From assembly GCA_003281415.1 (NCBI GenBank), contig QCCC01000002.1, forward strand, positions 62,001 through 126,000: a stretch of DNA of 64,000 nucleotides, in the 5' to 3' direction. Made by a program: the position numbers and the translations under genes. The stretch is from Prochlorococcus sp. AG-347-K15 (GTDB lineage: Bacteria; Cyanobacteriota; Cyanobacteriia; PCC-6307; Cyanobiaceae). The notes below the pieces were generated by a model. The model saw nothing but the letters and a program-made list of their open reading frames with translations. It searched no databases and had not been told where the DNA came from. This document shows positions 57,579 through 64,000 of this stretch, piece by piece (within the stretch, counting starts at the first letter, position 1; each line of letters opens with the position of its first letter).

Positions 57579-58015
57579 ATTTAAATTTGAAAATAATTTT
57601 TCAACGATTTTGTTTAATATTAATTTGCTTAGTAGTTTTAATTTTTCAAGCTGATATTCCCAATTTAAAAGCTCTTCCTATGAATACTTATCAAGGTGAA
57701 ATAGTAATAGAGGAACTAAGACTTAAAGTTCCTGCAGATGCGAAAGTAGCATGGTTGAATGCTGAAAGAGAAATATGGGAGCCATGGTTATCTTCTCAAG
57801 ATGGTTTTTTGGGAAGACAATTATTTTGGAATAAAGAAAAAGAAGAAGCTTTAATATTGGTAAATTGGGAAAATAAAGAATTATGGAAAAGTATACCAAT
57901 GTCAGAAGTAAATATAGTCCAAGAAAAATTTGAAGATCATGTTAAAACTGCACTAAATATAAGAGAAAATCCTTTTGAATTAATTTATGAGGGAGAGTTA
58001 GATAAGCAAAGATGA
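57569..58015 (+). CDS. TIGR03792-type protein, antibiotic-monooxygenase-like fold, anchored
   Basis: 148 aa. A hydrophobic N-terminal segment ([17 protein letters not shown]) serves as signal or anchor. The soluble part has [38 protein letters not shown] and [13 protein letters not shown], resembling the cyanobacterial TIGR03792 family with a dimeric alpha/beta-barrel fold. No known substrate. Its start overlaps ispF by 10 bases, and larB begins inside its end (4-base overlap), so the three form one unit. Confidence 0.78.
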   Translation: MSLNLNLKIIFQRFCLILICLVVLIFQADIPNLKALPMNTYQGEIVIEELRLKVPADAKVAWLNAEREIWEPWLSSQDGFLGRQLFWNKEKEEALILVNWENKELWKSIPMSEVNIVQEKFEDHVKTALNIRENPFELIYEGELDKQR

Positions 58016-58668
58016 ATTTTGATATTAGGTTTGATTTCGAAAGAAGGGAGAGGCTTGGATTCATTGAAGCAATTTGGGGTCAAGACAAGAGTATTGACCA
58101 ATTAAAAAGAATATCTGAAAGTGTATTAAGTAAAAATGAGGTTGTTTTCATTACTAGGATTTCTACTGAAAAAGCTATTGATCTTTTAGATTCCTATGAT
58201 GATGCACGATTCTATGAAGAAGCAAAATGCCTAATAATGGGCGAAAATCTGAATAAACTTAATACAAATAAAAAAGTTGCCATAATTTCGGGAGGTTCAA
58301 GTGACTTAGCTGTAACACTTGAAGCTCAATTAGCTCTTGAAATTTATGGTGTAAATTGTCAATCTTTTATAGATGTTGGAGTAGCAGGACTTCATCGGTT
58401 AATCGGTCAGTTAGAAGAAATTAAAAAGTTTGATGTATTGATAGTTTGTGCTGGCATGGAAGGTGCTTTGGCAACTGTTGTAGGAGGATTGTTGCCACAA
58501 CCGATAATCGCAGTACCTGTTTCAGTTGGCTACGGAGTTAGCATTAATGGAGAGACTGCCTTAAATAGTATGTTGTCAAGTTGTTCTCCAGGTATTGCGG
58601 TAATGAATATAGATAATGGTTACGGAGCCGCAATGGCAGCTTTAAGGATTATTAAAAGTATTTCCTAA
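58012..58668 (+). CDS. larB: LarB-type pyridinium-3,5-biscarboxylic acid mononucleotide synthase (PurE-like)
   Basis: 218 aa. LarB carboxylates nicotinic acid adenine dinucleotide to start the nickel-pincer cofactor. Conserved PurE-like domain: IISGGSSDLAVTLEAQLAL, FIDVGVAGLHRL, VCAGMEGALATVVGGL, PIIAVPVSVGYG, GIAVMNIDNGYGAA. The N-terminal RERLGFIEAIWGQDKS fits LarB. Overlaps the previous gene by 4 bases. No larA, larC or larE is visible in this window, so its product use here is unclear. Confidence 0.88.
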   Translation: MNFDIRFDFERRERLGFIEAIWGQDKSIDQLKRISESVLSKNEVVFITRISTEKAIDLLDSYDDARFYEEAKCLIMGENLNKLNTNKKVAIISGGSSDLAVTLEAQLALEIYGVNCQSFIDVGVAGLHRLIGQLEEIKKFDVLIVCAGMEGALATVVGGLLPQPIIAVPVSVGYGVSINGETALNSMLSSCSPGIAVMNIDNGYGAAMAALRIIKSIS

Positions 58669-58671
58669 GAC

Positions 58672-58803
58672 TTACTTTTTTTCTATTTCTAATAGATTTT
58701 CTATCCATAAATTTAGCTGTTTTGAGAGCATTCCTTCTTCTCGCATTTTGATTGCCTTAATCACGACCGATGTGTTTACCCACTCTGGAAATCTTTTCGG
58801 CAT
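58672..58803 (-). CDS. Small hypothetical protein (43 aa)
   Basis: 43-codon ORF on the minus strand, MPKRFPEWVNTSVVIKAIKM, then REEGMLSKQLNLWIENLLEIEKK. The composition is protein-like, amphipathic and helix-forming, and the stop lies 4 bases from the larB stop, the tight spacing usual in this genome. No family recognised. Supported by ORF quality and location only. Confidence 0.45.
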   Translation of the reverse strand: MPKRFPEWVNTSVVIKAIKMREEGMLSKQLNLWIENLLEIEKK

Positions 58804-58869
58804 TATTTTTATATTCAGTATCTATAATTTGGTACAAATTTTTTGAAAAACAAGATCTTAGTAACAAAT

Positions 58870-59037
58870 TTAATCTTTAATGTTAGATTTTGTACCTAAT
58901 CTAGATAACTCAGAAGAGGTATGTTCACTTTCTACATTTTTCAATCTTTCTACTAACTCCGAAAGATCTTTATGGGCTAATTCACCGTTTTGCTCCCATT
59001 TTAGGGACCTTGAATTATTATCAATTTTTTCTTTCAT
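58870..59037 (-). CDS. Small hypothetical protein (55 aa), charged and helical
   Basis: 55-codon minus-strand ORF, MKEKIDNNSRSLKWEQNGEL, then AHKDLSELVERLKNVESEHTSSELSRLGTKSNIKD. The heptad-like LSELVERLKNVESE suggests a coiled coil. The plus-strand 61-codon ORF on top of it (58880-59065) has a much poorer, Ser/Phe-heavy composition and is a shadow. No family recognised. Preceded by ~110 bases of AT-rich sequence before thiS. Confidence 0.5.
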   Translation of the reverse strand: MKEKIDNNSRSLKWEQNGELAHKDLSELVERLKNVESEHTSSELSRLGTKSNIKD

Positions 59038-59150
59038 TTTGTTATTTAAATTTATAAGAATATAAAACGTTAAAGGGGAAAATTAGGCTATTGTTTCAGG
59101 CTTAAAGTTAAAAAATTATGAAGATTTTTTATAAACAAAGATTTTATCTT

Positions 59151-59360
59151 TTAACCACCCCCAACTATTGAAACGATTTCTAAATTATCCCCATCTTTAA
59201 GTTTCACTTTTTCCCACTTTATTGAATTAATAATTAAATTATTTAACTCCACAACAATTGTGTTAGGTTTATATCCCATCAAATTTAGCGCTGAAGATAG
59301 TAGAGCATTTTCTTGATCAAGGTCTATTTTTTTTTCCTTTCCATTTACCTTAATTTTCAT
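59151..59360 (-). CDS. thiS: Sulfur carrier protein ThiS
   Basis: Ubiquitin-fold sulfur carrier for the thiazole ring of thiamine. 69 aa ending in the required Gly-Gly (VSIVGGG), which is adenylated and thiocarboxylated. N-terminal MKIKVNGKEKKIDL matches ThiS. The start overlaps the thiE stop by 11 bases, so they are co-translated. Confidence 0.93.
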   Translation of the reverse strand: MKIKVNGKEKKIDLDQENALLSSALNLMGYKPNTIVVELNNLIINSIKWEKVKLKDGDNLEIVSIVGGG

Positions 59361-60405
59361 GATTCAAATCTTTTAAAATCATAATAGCGTCTTCTTTTGG
59401 ATCTTCAGAATTCATTAATTGCGAAACTAAAGCAATTTTTTTAAATCCTTTGCTTTTTAAATATGAAATATTATTTTTCCTAACTCCTCCAATAGCAAAC
59501 CAAGGGATAGTTAAATCTTTTGTTAATGTTCTAATCTTTTCAATACCTATAGGCTTTTTGTTCTTTTTTGTTGATGTTTCAAATACTGGTCCTATTCCTA
59601 TGTAATCACAACCTTCTTTAAGAGCTTTAGAAATATCAATTTCATTATTCGCACTTATACCAATTATTTTTGAATACCCTAATAACTTTCTAGCGGTTTT
59701 TAAATCTAAATCATCTTGACCAAGATGAATACCATCTGCATTTGATGCGAGAGCTATATCAACTCTATCGTTAATGATGAACAATGAATTATACCTTTTA
59801 CATAGATTTTTAATCTGAATTGCTTCTTTAAGATGATCTTTATCAGTTCCCTTTTTAAATCTATGTTGAATGATTTTTACACCCGCAATTAATATCTCCT
59901 CAATTATTTCTAATAAGTTTTCTTTTTGATCTGTTATGACATATAAATCATTTTCTTTTAATATTTCCAACGACTTCTTAAATTTGGTTAAATTCAATAA
60001 GTCAATCTCGAGAGTATAGATATCATATCTAATTTTTGAAGCGATTTCTGAAAGCTCATTATTATGTTGTCTTGAGAATTCCTCTATCACTCTTAATGCT
60101 TCTTGAACTCTGCCTGCATTAGAACTTATGATTTGCTCGGGAGTTTTTCTGTTGATTTGCTCTTGATGATTCAATCCTTTGCATTGGTCTTTAATGTTAT
60201 TTCTGGATTGTTTATAAATTTCTAAATGATTCTTTCCTAAAATTTGTCTATGATTTTTTATCTTAACAACAAAATCACTTTCACCTATCCCAAATCTGGC
60301 CCAATCTTCAAGAACTCGTAAGCCTTCTCTTGCTCTATCTAGATTTGCGTCAATAATTTGATATATTCGAAAATCTTCAGTATCTGAAAGATTAAAGTTC
60401 TGCAT
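59350..60405 (-). CDS. thiE: Thiamine-phosphate synthase ThiE with cyanobacterial N-terminal extension
   Basis: Joins HMP-PP and thiazole-phosphate to thiamine monophosphate. The ThiE barrel occupies residues ~150-351: LYVITDQKENLLEIIEE, IIQHRFKKG, FIINDRVDIALASNADGIHLGQDDL, GCDYIGIGPVFETSTKK, WFAIGGVRKNNI. About 140 residues precede it (IIDANLDRAREGLRVLEDWARF), a fused domain common in cyanobacterial ThiE whose function is unknown. 351 aa. Overlaps thiS. Confidence 0.93.
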   Translation of the reverse strand: MQNFNLSDTEDFRIYQIIDANLDRAREGLRVLEDWARFGIGESDFVVKIKNHRQILGKNHLEIYKQSRNNIKDQCKGLNHQEQINRKTPEQIISSNAGRVQEALRVIEEFSRQHNNELSEIASKIRYDIYTLEIDLLNLTKFKKSLEILKENDLYVITDQKENLLEIIEEILIAGVKIIQHRFKKGTDKDHLKEAIQIKNLCKRYNSLFIINDRVDIALASNADGIHLGQDDLDLKTARKLLGYSKIIGISANNEIDISKALKEGCDYIGIGPVFETSTKKNKKPIGIEKIRTLTKDLTIPWFAIGGVRKNNISYLKSKGFKKIALVSQLMNSEDPKEDAIMILKDLNHEN

Positions 60406-60412
60406 TTGTAAT

Positions 60413-61333
60413 TTATATGTAGTTTTTAAAAATTCTTAGGGCTTTATCTCTATCTTTTTTAATTTGATTGGAGAGTTGATTTATATTCTTAAACTGGATT
60501 TGAGATCTAAGCTTTTCAACTGGTTCTACAGATAGATTTAAATCATATAGATCAATATCTTTATTTATTAAATGAACTTCAACCGCAGATGGCAATAAAG
60601 GATTTATTGTCGGTTGAGAGCCAAGATTCATAACAGATTCAATTTTTTGTTTGGAATTTTCTAGAGTTGTCCAAGCTGCGTAAACTCCCTCTCCAGGTAA
60701 AAATTTTCTGCCATCTATTTCAAGATTGGCGGTAGGCCATCCTATAGTTTTTCCAATGCCTTTACCTTTAACAACTTTTCCCTTAAAACTATAAGGCCTT
60801 TTAAGTATTTTGAAAGCATTTTTTAGATCACTTCTCAATAATAGATCTCTTATTCTGCTGCTACTGATCCTACCTTCTTTGTCTTCAAAAATTGGAGTGA
60901 TTTTTAATTTTATATCTGTATCTTTAATCGTATTTTTTATAGTATTTATGTCTCCACTTCTTCTAAACCCAAATTTAAAGTTAGCTCCTACTGAAATGAT
61001 TTTTGCTTGTAATTGATTTATCAAGATATCTCTTACAAACCTCTCAGCACTTAATTTAGAGAGTGACTTATCAAAAGGAATTAGAACTAATTGTTCAATC
61101 CCGAGATCTTCAAGAATAGGTAGTTTTTCATCAGGCAGATCAAGTCTAAGGCGTGTTTCATTGTATAGCACTTCTCTCGGATGAGGCCAGAAGCTTGCAA
61201 TTGTTGGGGTAAATTGATTTTCTTCAACTACACTTTTTATTAATTTTCGGTGGCCAGCATGTAGGCCATCAAAACTTCCAATAGCTATTGAAGTAGGATT
61301 CTTAATTTCAGATGGCGATATTAAAGAGATCAA
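60413..61333 (-). CDS. ribF: Bifunctional riboflavin kinase/FAD synthetase
   Basis: Makes FMN and then FAD. The N-terminal nucleotidyltransferase domain has IGSFDGLHAGHRKLI and FKFGFRRSGDI; ISSSRIRDLL is the ISSTxIR-type motif. The C-terminal kinase has GKTIGWPTANLEI and GVYAAWT. 306 aa. The start is TTG at 61333. thiE begins 7 bases after its stop on the same strand. Confidence 0.94.
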   Translation of the reverse strand: MISLISPSEIKNPTSIAIGSFDGLHAGHRKLIKSVVEENQFTPTIASFWPHPREVLYNETRLRLDLPDEKLPILEDLGIEQLVLIPFDKSLSKLSAERFVRDILINQLQAKIISVGANFKFGFRRSGDINTIKNTIKDTDIKLKITPIFEDKEGRISSSRIRDLLLRSDLKNAFKILKRPYSFKGKVVKGKGIGKTIGWPTANLEIDGRKFLPGEGVYAAWTTLENSKQKIESVMNLGSQPTINPLLPSAVEVHLINKDIDLYDLNLSVEPVEKLRSQIQFKNINQLSNQIKKDRDKALRIFKNYI

Positions 61334-61401
61334 AAGATTACGTGCAATTTTATGATTTAGATGGCAAATTTGAATAGATTATAGTTTATTCAATCAAATG
61401 A

Positions 61402-61935
61402 ATGTCTGATAAAATTGATTTTCAGTCGCTTTCATTTGGAATGCGGCGCATTGGATGGATACGCTTTTGGGTTCAATCCATTTTAAGTGTTGTTGTTGCA
61501 GCAGTTTTGCTTTTTTCAAATGTTGTAAATAATAGCGAAGGACAGCTGGGTTTAACGCCTGGGCTATCACTTACGACAATATCTTTGATTTTACTACTTT
61601 TTAGTCTTTGGCAAGGTTGGTTAATAGTTAGAACTGGTAGAGCAATTGCAAGTAACGCAAGACCTTCAAGAGGTCAAACAAGTAAACTAATTAAGAGAGG
61701 TTTAGTAGTTGATTTGTTGGGAATTTTGTTTGGATTAATTGGATATCAAGCACTTATGGGTGCCCTCTTTATACAAGCATCCTCTCAAACAACAGGACAA
61801 TTAATAACAGCGACATCTGATATACCAATAACTGGGCTTGAGATTTTATCTGTGCTAAGTAATACACAAGTTCTTGCTGCGCACTTCTTTGGACTTTGTT
61901 TTTCTTTATGGATTCTAAGAAGAATTTACAAATGA
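61402..61935 (+). CDS. DUF3611 family membrane protein
   Basis: 177 aa with about four hydrophobic spans. The N-terminal [20 protein letters not shown] and central [18 protein letters not shown] are typical of DUF3611, found in cyanobacteria and plastids, function unknown. Its stop overlaps the convergent surE by 21 bases. ATG at 61402, 68 bases from the divergent ribF. Confidence 0.85.
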   Translation: MSDKIDFQSLSFGMRRIGWIRFWVQSILSVVVAAVLLFSNVVNNSEGQLGLTPGLSLTTISLILLLFSLWQGWLIVRTGRAIASNARPSRGQTSKLIKRGLVVDLLGILFGLIGYQALMGALFIQASSQTTGQLITATSDIPITGLEILSVLSNTQVLAAHFFGLCFSLWILRRIYK

Positions 61936-62724
61936 ATTATTAATTTTAGGTAAGTCGTCTAAATTACCCCTCCAAAATAAATCTGGTTCTACTGGTGTAA
62001 GGGAAATTTTATTTTCTTGTATTTGTGATACGTCACTAGGCCATTTTTTGGGACCATAACCTTTTGATTTGAGATCCAAGACAACCTCACCTGCTAACCA
62101 ATAATAATCATCACCCCTTGGGTCTTCTCTCTTAGAAAATTGATTTTTATATTTTCTGATTGATAATCTTGTCCAAGATAATTCTTTTATTTTGTTTTTC
62201 TCACATGGAGGAATATTTAAATTTAATAATAGTGATTTTGGCCAATTTCCATTTATTGCTTGTTCGGCAATATTCATTGCGATTTCTCCAGCAAATTCAA
62301 AATTCTTCCATTTAAAACTCGCAACACTTATTGCCATCGAGGGAACATTTTCTAAAGTACCTTCCATCGCAGCAGCAACGGTTCCGGAACAAAAAATATC
62401 TGTCCCTAAATTTGGCCCGTGATTTATTCCAGATAGAACTAGATCAGGTTTTTTTTCTAAGAGTTCTGATAGTGCTAATTTGACGCAATCAGCTGGAGTG
62501 CCTGAACAACCCCAAGCTTTAATTCCTTCCCCAAATAATTCATCCGCTCTTTCCACTCTTAGTGGAGATTGCAAAGTAAGACCATGACCTGTAGCTGATC
62601 TTTCTTGGTCAGGACATACTACTGTTACTTTATGCCCTCTTTTGTTTGCTGATTTTGCTAAGGCTCTTATTCCCTCTGCAAAAACGCCATCATCATTACT
62701 AATTAATATATTTAACGGTTCCAT
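61915..62724 (-). CDS. surE: 5'/3'-nucleotidase SurE
   Basis: Metal-dependent phosphatase on nucleoside monophosphates and short oligonucleotides. The metal site [13 protein letters not shown] near the start, [40 protein letters not shown] and the Asn ligand are all present. 269 aa. ATG at 62724, 68 bases from the divergent pheS. Confidence 0.94.
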   Translation of the reverse strand: MEPLNILISNDDGVFAEGIRALAKSANKRGHKVTVVCPDQERSATGHGLTLQSPLRVERADELFGEGIKAWGCSGTPADCVKLALSELLEKKPDLVLSGINHGPNLGTDIFCSGTVAAAMEGTLENVPSMAISVASFKWKNFEFAGEIAMNIAEQAINGNWPKSLLLNLNIPPCEKNKIKELSWTRLSIRKYKNQFSKREDPRGDDYYWLAGEVVLDLKSKGYGPKKWPSDVSQIQENKISLTPVEPDLFWRGNLDDLPKINNSFVNSS

Positions 62725-62792
62725 TAATTAATACATTTTATTTATGGACAATCTTTAAGTAAGATAAAGCAATACTTATTTTTACTATATCA

Positions 62793-63800
62793 GTGAGTCA
62801 AATTGAATCATTAAGTCAAATTGAGGAAAAACTAAATAATCTTTCTCTAACAGCAAAAAATAATATAAATAATGCTAATACTCATGAAGAACTGGATGAA
62901 TTGAGAGTTACCCTCCTGGGAAAAAAAGGTGATTTGTCAATTATTCTAAAAACAATGGGTCAATTATCCCCTATTCACAGACCTATTGTTGGTGAGAGGG
63001 CAAATTTAATAAAGATAAATTTGCAAGACTTAATAACTCAAAGAAAAAATAAGCTTAATAGTGAAGCCTTAGACCAAAAGATTAAAAAAGAGAAAATTGA
63101 TGTAACTATTCCCTCAATTGGAACACCACCTGGAAATAAACATCCTTTAATTTCAACTCAAGATGAGATCATAGATATTTTTTGTGGTTTAGGGTATTCA
63201 GTTGAAAGTGGTCCTGAAATAGAAAGTGATTTTTATAATTTTGAGTCTCTAAATATACCCAAAAATCATCCTGCAAGAGATATGCAGGATACTTTTTATC
63301 TAGATGAAAATCTACTTTTGAGGACCCATACTTCTCCCGTTCAGATAAGGTACTTAGAAAATAATCCCCCTCCAGTAAGAATTATTGCTCCTGGAAGAGT
63401 TTATAGAAGAGATGCTGTAGATGCTACGCACTCCCCTGTATTTAATCAGGTTGAGGTTTTATGCATAGATAAAGATATTAACTTTAGTCATCTAAGAGGT
63501 ACAGTTCTTACTTTTTTAAAGACTTTTTTTGGAGATATTCCTGTAAGATTTAGAGCTAGTTATTTCCCATTTACTGAACCTTCCGCAGAAGTAGATGTTC
63601 AATGGAAAGGTAAATGGTTGGAAGTAATGGGATGTGGCATGGTTGATCCAAAAGTATTAGAAAAATTAGGAATAGATTCTGAGAAATGGACTGGATTCGC
63701 AGCTGGATTAGGAGTTGAAAGATTCTGTATGGTGAGACATCAAATTGACGATATCAGAAAATTTTACACAAATGATCTTAGATTTTTAAAGCAGTTCTAA
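62793..63800 (+). CDS. pheS: Phenylalanyl-tRNA synthetase alpha subunit
   Basis: Class II catalytic subunit charging tRNA-Phe. The N-terminal ~90 residues form the coiled-coil tRNA-binding arm. Motif 1 region PAIRDMQD-like is seen as [12 protein letters not shown]; motif 2 in [19 protein letters not shown]; motif 3 in [16 protein letters not shown]. 335 aa. The start is GTG at 62793. The beta subunit is not adjacent. Confidence 0.96.
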   Translation: MSQIESLSQIEEKLNNLSLTAKNNINNANTHEELDELRVTLLGKKGDLSIILKTMGQLSPIHRPIVGERANLIKINLQDLITQRKNKLNSEALDQKIKKEKIDVTIPSIGTPPGNKHPLISTQDEIIDIFCGLGYSVESGPEIESDFYNFESLNIPKNHPARDMQDTFYLDENLLLRTHTSPVQIRYLENNPPPVRIIAPGRVYRRDAVDATHSPVFNQVEVLCIDKDINFSHLRGTVLTFLKTFFGDIPVRFRASYFPFTEPSAEVDVQWKGKWLEVMGCGMVDPKVLEKLGIDSEKWTGFAAGLGVERFCMVRHQIDDIRKFYTNDLRFLKQF

Positions 63801-63870
63801 TAGAAGAGGATCTTTAAATTAGGATTGTCTGGCAAATTAGTTTAAAATATTTCTAGATTTAATTTTTTGA

Positions 63871-64000
63871 TTGGTACGTAAAGCAGGACTAATTGTAAAT
63901 GATGGAAAAGAACTGGCTGTTCAAACTGCAAGTTCTGTTCAAAAGAAATTGGAAAATTCTAATTATGATGTCGTAAGAGTTAGTAGTTCTGGAGGCATGG
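63871..64000 (+). CDS. nadK: NAD kinase, N-terminus only (cut by window edge)
   Basis: The frame from TTG 63871 encodes (M)[20 protein letters not shown], which fits the cyanobacterial NAD kinase N-terminus; the GGDG ATP/NAD motif would be beyond the edge. 43 codons visible. The family call rests on this short segment, so it is moderate. Confidence 0.72.
   Translation, partial: MVRKAGLIVNDGKELAVQTASSVQKKLENSNYDVVRVSSSGGM

Noticed and set aside
58880..59065. Plus-strand 61-codon ORF
   Set aside because: Ser/Phe/Leu-heavy composition without features; it is the complement of a better minus-strand ORF at 58870-59037.

Overview
The window is a contiguous, gene-dense piece of a small AT-rich cyanobacterial chromosome. 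It is most likely from a high-light Prochlorococcus marinus, judged from recognised families rather than a search. Supporting signs are the very low GC, intergenic gaps mostly under 100 bases, and cyanobacteria-restricted families (DUF1825, DUF3086, DUF3119, DUF3611, ARC6/Ftn2, ClpR). A high-light-inducible protein and a nickel superoxide dismutase locus also fit. I saw no insertion sequence, prophage, CRISPR array or rRNA operon. Many genes start with TTG or GTG, and convergent neighbours often overlap at their 3' ends.

Layout. 1-2356: fabZ (cut by the left edge), lpxA, lpxB for lipid A, then msrA. 2988-5096 (minus): pepA and a GIY-YIG-like nuclease candidate. 5248-7564 (plus): DUF1825, tyrS, pyrF. 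7551-11764 (minus): plsY, DUF3086, DUF3119, an MlaE-type lipid ABC permease and a GPH-family sugar transporter. tRNA-Gly and glgX follow, then a 626-base gap before the HU gene. 14971-16351 holds four small unknown proteins and an Hli. 16402-20960 (minus): cbiB, ilvC, clpP3, clpR and a PIN/TRAM protein. Then come hemW, panB, the SRP RNA, and a division/wall block (ftsZ, ftsQ, an unknown membrane protein, ddl) ending in miaB and tRNA-His.

28389-31018 is an amidohydrolase plus FAD-oxidase pair of unknown substrate. It is followed by folC, argD directly behind tRNA-Leu, two overlapping miniature membrane-protein ORFs, murA, a SpoU methyltransferase, lpd and trpC. 38863-40367 is a nickel module: a His-rich nickel transporter candidate, the SodN maturation protease SodX, and SodN. 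Then come an FKBP, lnt, mnmA, nnr, a group 2 sigma factor, pdhA, ARC6/Ftn2, ffh, rpsP, phoH, a Bax-inhibitor-1 protein, era, trmD, a stray SDR gene, ispF, a TIGR03792 protein and larB. Two small unlisted minus-strand ORFs, thiS, thiE, ribF, DUF3611, surE, pheS and the start of nadK close the window.

Themes. Most genes are housekeeping: lipid A, peptidoglycan, phospholipid, cofactors, translation and tRNA modification. Both halves of the SRP (RNA and Ffh) are present, as are several division factors (FtsZ, FtsQ, Ftn2). The parts most worth attention are the SodX start problem, the ATG-less SpoU gene, the twin mini-ORFs, the GIY-YIG-like protein with a possible clamp-binding motif, and larB without visible larA, larC or larE.
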